DNA from: Acanthaster planci
Lineage: Eukaryota; Echinodermata; Asteroidea; Valvatida; Acanthasteridae
NCBI RefSeq assembly: GCF_001949145.1
Contig: NW_019091435.1
Location: 53,755-117,754, forward strand
Direction of reading: 5' to 3'
Length of the DNA: 64,000 nucleotides
Made by a program: the position numbers and the translations under genes. Of this stretch, positions 47,628 to 59,759 are shown in pieces. The notes below the pieces were generated by a model. That model did not search any database and had not been told where the DNA came from. It worked only from the letters and a program-made list of their open reading frames with translations. The stretch's first letter is position 1; the number at the start of each line of letters is the position of its first letter.

Positions 47628-47679
47628 TAGGTTTTTGCTTGCAATTAAATATTTGTATTTAATTGCAAGCAAAAACCTA
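47628..47679. repeat. Perfect 24-bp inverted repeat with a 4-nt loop
   Basis: Left arm 47628-47651, loop TTTG, right arm 47656-47679; all 24 pairs match. Arms begin TAGGTTTTTGCTTGC. A cruciform or hairpin of this quality is unlikely by chance and suggests a recent event. Confidence 0.92.
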
Positions 47680-49787
47680 TTAGAACTACTTTTGCCATCG
47701 TAAATAAACGCTTAAAATTTTGACTCACTGTTTCATTATCCATGCAAAGTTTGTAATTCTAGTCTCCTCCGTCCAATATACATCAGTGTCAAAGACTTGG
47801 AACGAATTTGGCTAAGACTGGCCAACAAAATGTTCACTACTACTGGAAAGCTTAGTTCAGTAGCAACAAAATGCGCTATTTCATCACAAGGAGTGATAGC
47901 GAAATCTCATAAAATATGCCTTTGTACAAATGCCATAATAAAAATGATTCAAACAAAACACGAAATCACAGCTTGGCTATTTATTCCTAAAAGAAGTCCA
48001 GAAGAAAGCGTTCGAGAAGGGCAACAACTGCACATGAACACTTCGGGTATACAGCCTAATAAAAGCAACTGCGCAAACACTACATTTGATGATGTTGTCG
48101 GATCATATCAAGCACCAACGATGGCATGAATATTCAACTTCCTATACTGCAGTAAACAACGTTTTAGGGATGCAGATTACCAACGAAAAATTGCGGCGAC
48201 GATCATGGGGTACAAAGGGAGCTTATGGTAGCAAAACAGATGATGGGTAGCAGGCGTGCGCTGTGCTCTGGCTATGGACTTACCGGGCATGCCAGAAAGT
48301 GGTAATCGGCTTGATGTTATAGACCGGGCAGTTCAAACTCCTTCTGTGTCCTTTCTCCATGACTGCTCTAATCAGTACGCGGAGCACCACCTTAGAGTCT
48401 TGAATTCCGATGATTATGAAGTGTAACAACCTCGACTCCTTAACTTTTGGCGAGATGTTTTTAGTAGCGCTGAATTTTGAGTCTCAGTAACCGAACTCGA
48501 AGCAATCGTCCTAGCCTAAGTATACGGACAATTCAGACTTAAAAGAAGTCTTTGTTGACAAACAGAATTTGGTTAAGAATACGAGTTTCTTTTATTCTCA
48601 AAACCTCGCCTCATGCAAAGCTCCTCACAGTCAAACAGGGAGTTGGTGAGGAAAATCCTCCTGTTTGCTAACGAGTATTTCACCGCAGCAAAATTCTCAA
48701 ATCAAGTATTTTCTTAATATGAAAACACTTCACAGGCTCAAAGCATCGAGGTTGGTCTCATCAGACTTTGGCTCTCTGCTCGCAAAGTTCCAACTCGATT
48801 TCTCAACACACTTTCAGGGTTTTTATACTCTACAAATCTACGGTTTCAACATAGTTACTGAATATAAGTCACAAGTAAATTATGCAGCAAGGTTACATCA
48901 CCCTGCTCTAAATTGATGACTATTTCCATTGACCAATCAGAATAAAATCAAATGATTTAAACTTATGACTTATATGAATTTCTTGATAAAGTTCCACCCT
49001 TTCATTTTGAAGAAATACTATTCCATGAAACAAGGAAAGTTGTGGGTGCACTGGCCTCCGCCCCCACATTCCAAGTAGCTAGCCAAGTTTTATCAATAGG
49101 TCAACTGGCCTTGGTGAACATCTGGTGTTTGACTCATTGACCACTACACTTTTCTGGAAACCTGTTCTCAAAATTGTTACAGGGAGATAATAGATGGAAT
49201 GGACAGTGTGCTGTACTGTAATCAATACAGATTTGTATATAGTGTGTATGATTTCTACCGATGTTCCCTTCAGTCATGCGTGTTGTTTGGGCTGTAATAC
49301 AGACATACAAATCGTGTGTAACAACACGACTATTTAAAAATCCGGCGAAATTTTAGTCGAGAGATCAGTGAATGATAGACAAGGAAAATGGCCAGCTGTT
49401 TGTCATCTATATCGATGACTAAAAGTTTTTAAGGTCATTTCCCCCTAGATCCCCGCTGAATGGAGCACGCGCATGATGGTACGCGAATAAAGAAACTTCA
49501 CGAGGGTGTCCCTGTATGTTGGGGAAGATATGTGTTTCTATTTTCAAGGATGGTTTGTGCCCGGGAGATGTTAATTAATTTAAGATTTTTGCCCTGCCTG
49601 ACGTGTATAATTACACTGTATACCCAGTGTTTGCCCCCAAAATAGTGCAAAATAGTGTAGAATCAAAGCAAAAAGCAGTCTGATTAAGACAGTACCCTAA
49701 ACAATATACATGCAACTGCAAGGAAAGTTGTGTGAATGTGCACTATACCATTGATTTTTTTGGTAAATAATTATTATCTTTTTTCAG

Positions 49788-49871
49788 TCTACTGCTCAAA
49801 ATATCTGGGACAAGGTCGTGGGCAACCATCGAAAAGGGCGCCTTTGAAGGTCTAATCACCTCCAAAATGAA
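49788..49871 (+). CDS. LRR exon 10 of the LGR gene (last, longer repeat before the hinge)
   Basis: 84 nt (28 residues) between TTTTTTCAG and GTGAGT, phase 2 at both ends. It starts with a run of leucines and ends WATIEKGAFEGLITSKM, an irregular C-terminal LRR as expected just before the cysteine-rich hinge. The split codon AA|C gives Asn at the start of the terminal exon. Four residues longer than the other repeats. Confidence 0.85.
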
Positions 49872-50597
49872 GTGAGTTTTCAAGCTATATGGGGCCTTCA
49901 AGTCGTAACTCGTGGAATTATTTTTTAGTGCATATCTATGAAATATATTGTGTAGTTTTTTCTATTTCTGATATACATAACTGCTCTATAGATTCCATAG
50001 ATTTCCCAGAGAGTTTCATTAAATGTTCTCAACGTTCTGCTTTTAGCTTTGTGTTTAGTTATCTTTTTGGATAGTTTGCGTTTTCAGAAACAAAACAAAA
50101 GCTGACAACAACGAGAAAGATTTGCGTTTAAGCAGTTTGATTACTCGTTGTTTGCAAAATATGTGCCGATTTGTTCATTTATGTCTAATATTTTAGGTTG
50201 TTTATACTCTTTCAATCTTAACCATGCTTTTGCTTTAGGATGGAAGTGCATTTCGGAATATTTCATCATTTCATTGTCCATAATCCACTTGGATTATATT
50301 CACAGCCTCTGAGTAATTTCACAATTTGAGTAACTACATAATAATACCAATAAAGCGAATCCTTGAATGAATCCAAGTCGGTTTAACATTAAACATTTCT
50401 TTCCCCTCTGGAGAATTCAAATGTGCTTTACATGTAGTTGTTAATGTAATGCACATTCAGTTCAGTTTTTACCAAGGTAGAAAGATCAAATGATACTTGT
50501 TACCGTGTTTTGTTTCCTGTATATTCATTGCATTTAAGGTCTAATCCCATCTGGATGCTGTTTCAACAGTCAAACAATTTTCTAATTACTATTGCAG
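49872..50597 (+). other. Intron between LRR exon 10 and the terminal exon
   Basis: 726 nt with GTGAGT donor and a pyrimidine-rich acceptor ending ATTGCAG. Nothing else seen. Confidence 0.7.
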
Positions 50598-51744
50598 CTG
50601 GATAGTCACCGATGACCACCGTCTGTGCTGTACTTTCTCCAATTTGCAAAACTACTCTGTAAGGGACGACTGCCTGACCACAAACCTTAAGCCAGACTTA
50701 AACCTGTGCGACAGCCTTATGCCAAACAACTCATTGCGCGTAGCACTTTGGGCACAGGGAATAAGCGCTCTCATCGGTAATCTCTGTGTTATTGTTTGGA
50801 GGCTCGTGCAGAAAGGTGACAGAGAAGGCAAAACGACGTTATCTTTTATGGTCGGCAATCTAGCCGCAGCAGACTTTTTGATGGGTGTGTACATGTTAAT
50901 TGTGGCAGTTGCAGATCTGAGATTTGGCGAAAATTACTTTCTGGAGGCCCCCGAATGGCGTTCCAGCACACTGTGCAAAGTCGCTGGAGTTCTGGCAGTT
51001 CTGTCCAGTGAAGCTTCGGTGTTTTTCATAACTCTAATCAGTGTTGACTGTTTCCTTGGTATTGTATTTCCGTTCAGATCCTTCAGTCTCGGGAAAAGGT
51101 CAACAAAAGTCATTGTTTTCGTCTTATGGTGTCTGGCACTCTGTGTGAGTGTCATCCCAACAGTGTCTGTTGGTCCTGACTCAGATGCATATGGACTTTC
51201 GGACGTCTGTATGGGTCTTCCTCTGTCCATCAAGTCATCAAGGGTGGTAGCTGAACCCCCGACGTTTAATGACAGTGATCCTGAGTCCTTGACATCTTAC
51301 ATACCAGAAAAGGTTCTTAAAGCAAAAGCGTGGAAGCCATCTTGGATCCTGTCAATTGTACTCTTTCTTGGCGTCAATCTGATTTCATATCTGTTTGTAC
51401 TGTGTTGCTACGTCGCCATTTTCATCAGTTTCAAGCGGACAGCCAGGACTGTCCGAACGGAGGCAGAAAGAGACCGTGAAATAAAAATGGCGGTCAAAAT
51501 GTTTCTGATTGTGGCGACCGACTTCTGTTGTTGGATGCCAATAATCATAATGGGTATTCTGTCCCAGTCAGGAGCAGTCGTGCTCTCTAGCAACATGTAC
51601 GCATGGACAGTGGTTCTGATTCTACCAATCAACTCTTCCCTCAATCCCTATCTGTACACGTTTTTCACTGTCTGTTGCGCGACTAAGCCAAAAGGAAAAG
51701 CCATCCAATCCAAAGCAAAGAGCAGGAAAAACAAAGCTAAGTAA
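50598..51744 (+). CDS. Terminal exon of the LGR gene: hinge, 7TM domain and C-tail
   Basis: Acceptor ACTATTGCAG at 50588-50597; stop TAA at 51742-51744. Residues are numbered here from the Met at 50644, which is internal to the exon. The hinge carries a CC pair upstream of that Met plus Cys10 and Cys22. TM1 is about 32-55 (GN, N46); TM2 67-90 (NLAAADFLMG, D77); TM3 111-138 (C111); TM4 155-172; extracellular loop 2 has C189 in DVCMGLPL; TM5 234-262; TM6 281-304 (CCWMP); TM7 318-341 (NPYLY). C111 and C189 should form the usual disulfide. Sequons are NNS at 28 and NDS at 209. The E/DRY position at the end of TM3 reads D135-C136-F137. The tail after TM7 is about 25 residues and lysine-rich. The third intracellular loop is basic and charged (KRTARTVRTEAERDREIK). 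The receptor would sit in the plasma membrane. Ligand and coupling cannot be read from the sequence. Confidence 0.95.
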
Positions 51745-52184
51745 ACGTGTGCACGAGGCACAAGCACATGAATCTTTGACTTAAACATGTTTGGGAAGCG
51801 AGGTTAATTGTTACCTGGAAAGGTTGCTCAAGTGGCTTTCTTCCTCACCAAAAGGCTGATAGGTGTTAGGACCTTGGGTATTGATCTGGTTTCTTTGTAT
51901 CCGCTGAAAACTCAATACAGGAAAAAGTAACAAAACCATTTTGAACCTATGTGTCAAACTTGCTTCATTTCAGTTTCGAACACAATGTTGACATTGGTAC
52001 AAAATACCTGCATATATTGTTTTATTCACCTTGCATGTAAGCAAAGGAATACAGCTTTAAAAGGATTAGAGCTTATTAACAACATACCAAAAAGAGGCAC
52101 ACGTCACCAAAAGTACATGCAAACATGCATGTAATAATGAATACTTGAACGAAGTAAAGGACTTGCATTCGTGAGTTAAGGGAG

Positions 52185-52190
52185 AATAAA
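52185..52190 (+). promoter_or_regulatory. Candidate poly(A) signal of the LGR gene
   Basis: AATAAA about 440 nt after the stop codon. The interval 51745-52184 is then the likely 3' UTR; nothing else is recognisable in it. A GT-rich element downstream was not identified with certainty. Confidence 0.45.
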
Positions 52191-54690
52191 ATATTTGACA
52201 GCTTCTATTGTCTTCGTATTTCGCTTTTAATTCAAAATATCTGTTTCCATTGTTTCTTCCATTCTTTTCCTAATTCCTTTTTCATTTTCTGTTTTGGATG
52301 CTTAGCGTTTGCTGGTAAGGACGTTGTAATGGCAACCAGATATATCTGAGACACTTGTTATGGTTCTGTCGATTCCTGTGTTTGGTGTTCTTTCCTTGAC
52401 CACATTTTTCGGTCATGTATTCTTCAACGAGTCTTAGAGTGATACTATTTGAACTTGGTGGGAATTCTCAGCAGGAATATCAATGCTATTCAGCTTGATA
52501 CAAACGCTGCAGTTGAGAACGCGCTGAGTGCGGTCACGGAGCATATATCTTCGTGGCATGCGTGCACTTTGAAGTTTTCATGAGGAAGAGACGAAACGAT
52601 AATATTCATTTCAGGATGCAGCAGTAAACGAAAGGGAGGCGGCAAATATAAGAAAAGGACATATTGTAAGTGACCATTTCCTCCTTAAAAATAGAGATTT
52701 CTTTTATGTTTCTTATGTGTTAAAAGTGAGCAGGAGATGTTAGCATAATTGTTAAAGGAATTACTTTTGAGGAAGAGAATAATGAGATCAAAAATATTAA
52801 TCAAACTGGAAAAAGCAGATCTAAATGGGTGTTTTAGTAAGACTTGTGTAATTTACAACGCAATCCTGTTAACATAAGCCTACGATCTAAAATGTCCCAC
52901 CTGATCGGCCTATCTCATTCTTTACAAATGAAAGAAATGCAAACCTCTATTCTTATAGACAGTCAAGGAAACACAAATGTGCGTCACTAATGAAATTCCG
53001 CGTATTAAACAGTAGTTCATGCCTGATAACCCAATTAATCAAAAAGTGGGGAGGGGGCGTCGGGTACGTGCCACGTCCGGATCTGTTGCTGCATTGGAAT
53101 CCTTCCCTAACCAAAAATGTACATTCATACACTCTTCACATTTTTGTCGAAAATTGCCTCCAGGGTACTGTTTTTCTGTGAGCCTCAGAAAGCTTACCAA
53201 TGAGAGCATTGTGAGTAGAAGGCTTTCCAGCCAGCTGCATCTTTCTGATGTGAATATGTTAAAATTACAGTGGACTTGGTAAAAGTTAATGCACCTATGG
53301 AAACTTTGCTATCAGAGAGACTTTGAACACACGACACGTCAATAAAACATGTGTATGGTGCATTTTTAGTGTTTGAGTGATGCCATCACGTTAAGCTCTG
53401 GTACCCATTGATCCCATATATGTTTGCATATTATATGTGTTCATTGGTGGTGTAACCCTGTTCAAGTTACCTCTGATGGCTTGAAACTATAACTGAAGTA
53501 CTAAAGGAAGTTTACTGGAAGGTCTAGCTGACGCATTCAAAATCGTAGAACTATATCCTTGGGAGTTTTGGTCTAAGACAAACGTTTTGTTGATGTTTGA
53601 TTTGAGTGTTTCGCGTACAGCTTCTTGAATATTAAATTAATCATTATTATTTTAAATTTCATATTTGCATGCTACTCAGACTGAAGCAGTTTAGATTTCT
53701 AATTAATTCCGTTGTTTTAAATTGTATTTCGTAATTATTGCAAGAATGTTGCTGCTTGTTTTCCCGTTTTTTTATTTGTCATCCTCTTCCTGTTGGTTTT
53801 AAATTCGGTTATAATATGAACATTGAATTATTGAATTAATTTTTGCTACTTTAAATATAATCTTAAATTCTGAGCAGAGAGTGGGTGACTTTTGATTTAT
53901 ATTTAAGTGCTGTGAAAACATGTTGATTGTAAGCTTGGCACAAGTGTTTATAATGCAGGAAGATTTTTGCATGATTTTCAACTTTTTTCTTTTTTTTTTG
54001 TCCTGCCATGTTCTTTCTTTTCTTAATGCATTTAACATTATTCATAAAAGGAGGTCAGCAGTCTTTGTGATTTTTGTCTCTGACGAAATATTCATTCGTG
54101 TTCTGCGGCAACCCGAGTTCGATGGTCTTTCCTAATGCGTAGAGTTTGTAGTTATCCCGTTTTCATAAATGTTGAAATGACAAAACTAGAGACTTACTGG
54201 GATCATTCAGCAAGCACTACATTTGTTTCCCTGCAAACTACTCCTTGTAATCGCCTTGGGTAGTTTTAGCGTTTGGTTTATTTAAGACAACGTGTGTGTT
54301 GTTTTAATTTAGAACCCTGGTCGAATCTGGATGCTGCTTTAAAAAAAAACAGAAAAAACATAAAATCCTTACGGTGTTGGTCAGAAGATTTACCCATTCG
54401 TTCGATTTGGACAGAAGAACTTCGCCAAAGAACTGTGGGTTGGTAAAGTGAATGATAATGAAAATTTAAATAACTAATTTTAGGCCCACTGGGGCTTCAA
54501 ATAATTTATTGCCGCTAGACTGGGTTGCTAGAGTAAATTCCTATCCTCCGCTGACCACAGGGGCGCTGGAATTACGACCTAGCTGTTTCGCTAAAGCTTT
54601 ATCGGCAAAATTAATGTGTGTGCTGGTCACTTCTGTCTGACCAGTTTGCCAGGTTGGTTCGTTTGGTTTAGTATTGAATAAATAATCTGT
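52191..54690. other. Intergenic sequence downstream of the LGR gene
   Basis: No coding region, RNA or defined repeat that I can support on either strand; AT-rich with short homopolymer runs (for example near 53.99 kb). Confidence 0.5.
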
Positions 54691-54814
54691 GTTTAGTTGC
54701 AAATTTGCAAAATAGCCTTCGTAGGTTTAGTCGTCTTCTATATTCTGCATTTCGTTTGCAACTTTGGAAAGTATACCGCATTCAGTCCAGCCCATTCCAG
54801 TTATTTGGAAAGAC

Positions 54815-55820
54815 AATGCCGCGGGCAGCAAAAACAAAGCGGTGTCCTGCCGGCGCTGAGGGGTCGAGACCAAGGGGGAAGCCTCGTTCGGACCGCATCG
54901 CGCTGGCTGCTTTCCCGAGTGAATCTTCGGCTCCCATCGCAAAGACGACTGCTGTGTCATGGGGTGAGCCTCTTTCTATACCGTCAGAGCTGACGCCTAG
55001 ACCTGTAGTTTGTATCACATCTGTCCCTGATGGCCCTGCTATTTTGGCTGCGTCTCCCCCGATTGTTCATTCGGTTATGTCCGTTACCACTTCGTCGGGC
55101 ATAGAGGGTGTCGATAGACCTGAGTCAGGGGTTTCTCAACATATTTGGGACAAAATTTGGAACTGGGAAGTTGTAGATTTTGCGCCTTTTGCAGCCCTCT
55201 AACAGTGTCAATAATGCCAGTGACTGCGTGTTGACTATTGGGTCGCGCGATTCCCTAGCATGGCAAATTTGTCCCCACAATCAACCCCCTCGGATCACCT
55301 CAATTGAAAAGTGGACCTCGGCTTTTCTGATTTTTGTATTGATCTATTTGATGCCACATCCTACACAGGCGAGACAGCTGCTAAAATATGCAGACATCGT
55401 TCGTTCGGCTTCTTTTCGGTGAGTAGGTTACAGGTGGCGTGACTATGATATTCAATTCAGGTTGCGCCAAACACGCATGCCGTCTCGGTCGTGGGCCAGC
55501 ATTTACGCTGAACTATGGCTAACGTTGGTCGGTGCGCCCGTCCAACAACCCACTTTTCGTCCCTTTTCCAACCAGGGCATCCACAACGGGCAATCGGTCA
55601 CACCAACATCGGGTCAAACCGCACCGCACAGCGCAATCAAAATACCGGAGTCTGTTTTGATTTTAACCGCGGCCACTGCTTCAGACCCTGTCGTTTTGCC
55701 CACAAATGCGCAACCTGCTTGTCCGTCGGCCATTCAGCCGCCTCATGCCGTGGCGGCCCTAGCTCGGTACGGGGACCACTCAGTCCAACCACACCTCCCA
55801 ACACTAGTAAGAATAAACTA
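54815..55820 (+). pseudogene. gag-like protein remnant with a Cys/His cluster, probably from a mobile element
   Basis: Three successive plus-strand frames carry pieces of one protein. The first, with the Met at 54815, is basic and Ser/Pro-rich and ends QHIWDKIWNWEVVDFAPF (to 55202). The second (about 55205-55430) contains DSLAWQICPHN, SIEKWTSAFLIF and LLKYADIVRSASF. The third (from 55515) contains GVCFDFNRGHCFRPCRFAHK followed by C..C..GH....C, a CCCH finger next to a CCHC knuckle. This layout is known from gag-like proteins of tyrosine-recombinase elements in marine invertebrates. Two frameshifts and the absence of any polymerase or recombinase make it a remnant. An alternative is a domesticated gag, but the breaks argue against it. 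Confidence 0.55.
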
Positions 55821-55834
55821 GAGGAACGTGTTTG

Positions 55835-57760
55835 CGAACAACCACTGAGCTGTTTCGGAACTTTCTGTTTGGTGATGACGTCATTATGACGTCATAACTT
55901 TAGGAAACTTCTTTCACGAGGTTCTTTGTTGTGTGTAACTTTGATATTGGTCAAACCTCTGATAATTGCCCAAAATGATGGCTTGAAAACGTATACAAAG
56001 TCAATGGACTGAAAACACCTATGCAAAAAAGCTGCTCCTTTACGATGTCATGTGATTTGCGTTTAAACTGAAAGAAAATTCTGAAATAATATTTGATATT
56101 CAGACTCTTGGGTATGCGTGTAATCAAATGAAGACGGAAAAATACAAATTTTGTTCGTTCTCATAGTAATTCTCAACCGAAGTTCAGGACTACTCTCATT
56201 AAGATCGATAATATTGCGTAGTAAAAAAAAGTGTACAAAACTGCAGCTTTAATCTCATGTCACATGACCCCCGATGATGTTATTTTGACGATTTTTCTTT
56301 GGGAGCCTCTATTCGTGAGGGACTTTAAGTGTACATTTAAGGAAATAATTCAGATTGACCAAAGTGCCGAGGACAGGCTGACGAAAAACGTATACAAAAC
56401 CTACGGGGGAAGATTAAATATCGAAAAATTAATTTAAAAATAGGTGATGACGACGTCATAAATAAATTCTTACATCAGGGTCTTTGTTGTCTGTAACTTT
56501 GAAATTGATCAAACCTCTCAAACTAACCCAAATGCTGGCTTAAAAACGTGTACAAAGTCAATGGGCTAAATTAAATATTGAAAAATCAATACCAAATTAC
56601 ATGATGACATCATCATGATGTCTTTACTTACAATAATTCTTGTATCAGGGTCTTTGTTGGCTGTCACTTTGATAATGATCAAACATCGCAAAGGTTTCAA
56701 AATTGTGCCTTGAAAACGTGTACAAAGTCAATGAGCTAAAATAAATATTGAAAATTCATCACTAAATCACATGATGACGTCATTTCTTTAGAATTCTTGC
56801 ATGACGGTCTTTGTTGGCCATCACTTTGAAAGCAATCAAATATTGCGAAGGTTTGAAAATAGTGGCTTGAAAACGTGTACGAAATCAATTGGAAAAATTA
56901 AATATTCAAAATTAAAAAAGAAATCGCCTGATGACGTCATCGTCACAAATTTCTTCTAGGACCATCCTTGGATTATTGTCCAAAGACCTGCCAATTTTAA
57001 AGTCAATCAAAAATTGCAAAAAGGTAGAAGTCCTGCTCAGAACAAAAACCCATGTTATGGAGTGGGATATGATGTGGAAGAAGAAATAAAAACTAGAGCT
57101 CATTTGTCTGTTTGCCAACAGAACAGAGGGCTTTTTCGCATTCTTTTTACAGTTTTACAGTTATCTGCAAAGTTTCAACCTGATAGAATATGCACTTATA
57201 GGAGATAATGGGCTTTAAATAGTGCACCTTTAATGTCACGTGACTTGTCTCCTGGTGCCGTCATCATCAGATAAGGTCAATATTCCTCTAAAGCACTCCC
57301 TTTATAAGATATCTGCAAGATTTGATTTGATCTACTTCAGGGGATACATGGCTTTAAAGAGTGCACATTTAGTATCACGTGACTGGTCACCTGATGATGT
57401 CATCACCACATAAGGTAAATATTCCTCTAGAACATTCCCTTTTCAAGATATATGCAAGATTTTAAGCCGATTGGACATCTACTTCAGGAGATATAGGGCC
57501 TTCAAGACTGCACCATTATTGTCGCGTGACTTGTCTGCTGATGACGTTTTTATCACATGAGGTCAATATTCCTCCTAAGCACTCCCTTTTCAAGATATCT
57601 GCAAGATTTGAACTCGATCGGAGATGTACTTCAGGAGATATAGGGCTTTAAAGACTGCACCTTTAATGTCATGTGACTAAATTGTCATCTAATGACGTCA
57701 TTATCACATTAGGTCAATTTTCGTTTATAACATATAAATCCTTTTCTAGAATCTCCATGA
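55835..57760 (+). repeat. Array of the CACGTG/TGACGTCA repeat family, plus orientation
   Basis: Part one (56430-56990) has three units marked by GGTCTTTGTTG at 56479, 56649 and 56806 (spacing 170 and 157), each with GTGTACAAAGTCAAT-type text and an ATGATGACGTCAT-type palindrome. Part two (57220-57690) has four units marked by the CACGTGAC position at 57237, 57376, 57523 and 57670 (spacing 139, 147, 147), each with TGCAAGATTT, ACTTCAGG.GATA and a TGATGACGTCAT variant. No open frame of note. Confidence 0.75.
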
Positions 57761-59750
57761 AATACATATTGAAAACAGAACAAGTTCTTCAATAATCCTT
57801 GTAGATAATGGAAACGCTGGAGATTGTAAATTTAAATGAGACACTTCCTTATGAACACCCCCTTTTAATGACTTGAATAGGCTTACAGACCATTGTGCGC
57901 ACATCACGTGCAAACCCCTTCCGCCCCCCCCCCATAGACTAGATATGACATCGCGTCCAAAACGCGTCCCGCGTATGCGTGTTTTGAGGAGGGTAAATAA
58001 CGAGCGTTGCAAATTTCGTTGCGTGTAGGCCTACTTTCAAAAACCGGTTGAAGTTTTTGTGCTTCAATCGTCAGATTTCGAAAAAAACTGAATTCTGCAC
58101 TTGGAATAGATAAATTTGGAAAGAATAATGGTTGAGGTGTACGCAGCGGTGAATTACCGGAGATCAACGTCACGTTTGTAAGAAGGAACAGAAAGAAATG
58201 TGAGTCGCAATTTTTTTAGTTTCAGAAAGTTTCTCAAGTGATACTTTATAATGCTTTACTTTAAGCCTGTCATAGGCCTAGTAAAAATGTATGACAGTCT
58301 ATCTAGCCTATATATGAAACTTTACTATCTCGAAGTTGGGACCGTCTGAAATGTTACTTATTGGCAAAAGTGGTTTCAAAAACTGAATGACTTATTTGTC
58401 GTTTTTCAGATTTCACCGGAAAAATCTCCAAGACAGCCATGATTTATGTTTGTTGGATCTGAAGACGCACTGAACCCAAATCATGTGACAGACGATGTGA
58501 TGTGAGTGACAGAATTCTTCTTCGGGGCAGAGATGAAACCAAAGTGAGAAGCAGAGTGCTGACGTTTCTGTTGAATGAAGTTACAAACAAGGGAATTCAA
58601 AGTCAACGCAATGAAACTTTGTCTACATAACAAAATTATTCTTTCTCAGTTGAAACTGACTTTTTTATGCCTGAATGTATTTGTTAAATGTAACTCTTTA
58701 AGTCAGGTTGTGAACTCAACTTTTTAAGCTGATTAATAAGTGTCTGTTTTAAAACGGCAGTAAGTTACTTTGGTCGCTCATAGCTGCGCTCATTTTGTGC
58801 TCACAGAAAGTTTCTCACACTTCCGTATGCTGTATGTCAGTTTTCAATAAAATTTACTCAATATATGAATGAATTTTGTTTAGTACAATTTTTCCTGCGA
58901 GTGTGTAAAATTAAAAACATTTTATTAATGATTTTTTCAGTGTTGGCTCATCGACACCGGACGGAAAACACTTGCGCAGTTTGGACTTTATATTTACTGA
59001 CAAAACCTATTGCATGTCCTGGTGGAATTCACAAAATTTTACACACTGAACAAATCACAATTGAACCGACCAAAAGTGAAAATATTGCTAAAGCGAGACC
59101 GTAGACAATGCGTGTAAAAATGAAATAAAAACAAACACACACAAAAACAGGTTAAAATTATCGCTTTCGGTGGGTTAGTTAATAAGAGAATGGCCAGTTA
59201 TTTCCAGAAATTATATTCTTGCATTTTCTGTTTATTTTGGGTTTCTTCCGGGAGGGAGGCCGAGGGCTTAGCCATCATCCCGTGAGAAACAGGTTATGTC
59301 GACCAGAAATGCACAGCATACAGCATCACAATAACCCTCCTGAAGCGCCGCTATTGATCGGCTGCGCATTTTGTGCACAAACAGTGCCCGATGTCCTATC
59401 CAGTCTGTATGATGGAGATCAATGGTTTGTTCATAAAAATATCCATTCAGCGTCAATTTCGTATTCTACCTGACCAGGACTGGTGAAAAAACGCGCAAGC
59501 AGCCCATGGAGTCGAGGAAGCCTCGCAAAGCACCATGGGGCAAGGCTGACAGCGCCCCATGGAATTCGGTCGAAGAGACGTTGGCCAGAGCACTGCTGCT
59601 TTCTCTCAACTATCTGCTGCCACGCCCTGCCCTCACCGCACAGGCAACAGCCCCCACTCCCCATCACATACATGGGCATGGAAAACAGACTAAATTTTCC
59701 CTTCTCTTCGATTGCAAATATACCCAAGAGTCCAAATATTAAATAATATT
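57761..59750. other. Unassigned sequence between repeat arrays
   Basis: Short open frames on both strands (for example 57746-58173 minus, 59219-59746 plus and minus) overlap one another and show no domain, so I do not call genes. Nothing else recognised. Confidence 0.45.
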
Positions 59751-59759
59751 TTATGATTT

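Larger units (their letters stand above)
40521..49787 (+). other. Intron between LRR exons 9 and 10
   Basis: About 9.3 kb. Contains a dispersed repeat at 41430-42230, a DIRS-like element and a Gypsy-like gag (both minus strand), and a perfect hairpin at 47628. An open frame of 110 codons at 47797-48129 (plus) has no recognisable domain. Regions 46.5-47.6 and 48.2-49.7 kb otherwise show nothing I can classify. Confidence 0.6.
5637..52190 (+). other. Type C LGR gene (LRR-containing GPCR, relaxin-receptor/GRL101-like), 5' end not found
   Basis: Whole visible gene, assembled from eleven exons. Nine 72-nt exons (24 residues each) and one 84-nt exon encode leucine-rich repeats; a terminal exon of 1147 nt encodes hinge, seven-helix domain and tail. 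All acceptors leave one base to complete a codon begun by CT, AT or AA in the previous exon (phase 2), so the spliced frame stays open for about 625 residues to the TAA at 51742-51744. The family is a plasma-membrane receptor with an extracellular LRR ectodomain for ligand binding. The 7TM motifs (NLAAADFLMG, SSEASV, PINSSLNPYLY) are closest, as far as I can judge by eye, to RXFP1/2 and mollusc GRL101 rather than to glycoprotein-hormone receptors or LGR4-6. Signal peptide, LDLa modules and LRR N-cap are not seen, so the 5' part is missing from this model. No promoter can be assigned. Confidence 0.88.

Noticed and set aside
47797-48129. 110-codon plus-strand open frame
   Set aside because: No domain, no neighbouring exons in phase, and it lies in an intron rich in mobile-element sequence.
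59483-59746. Several overlapping open frames on both strands near 59.5 kb
   Set aside because: Mutually overlapping frames from a locally GC-richer stretch; no domain in any of them.
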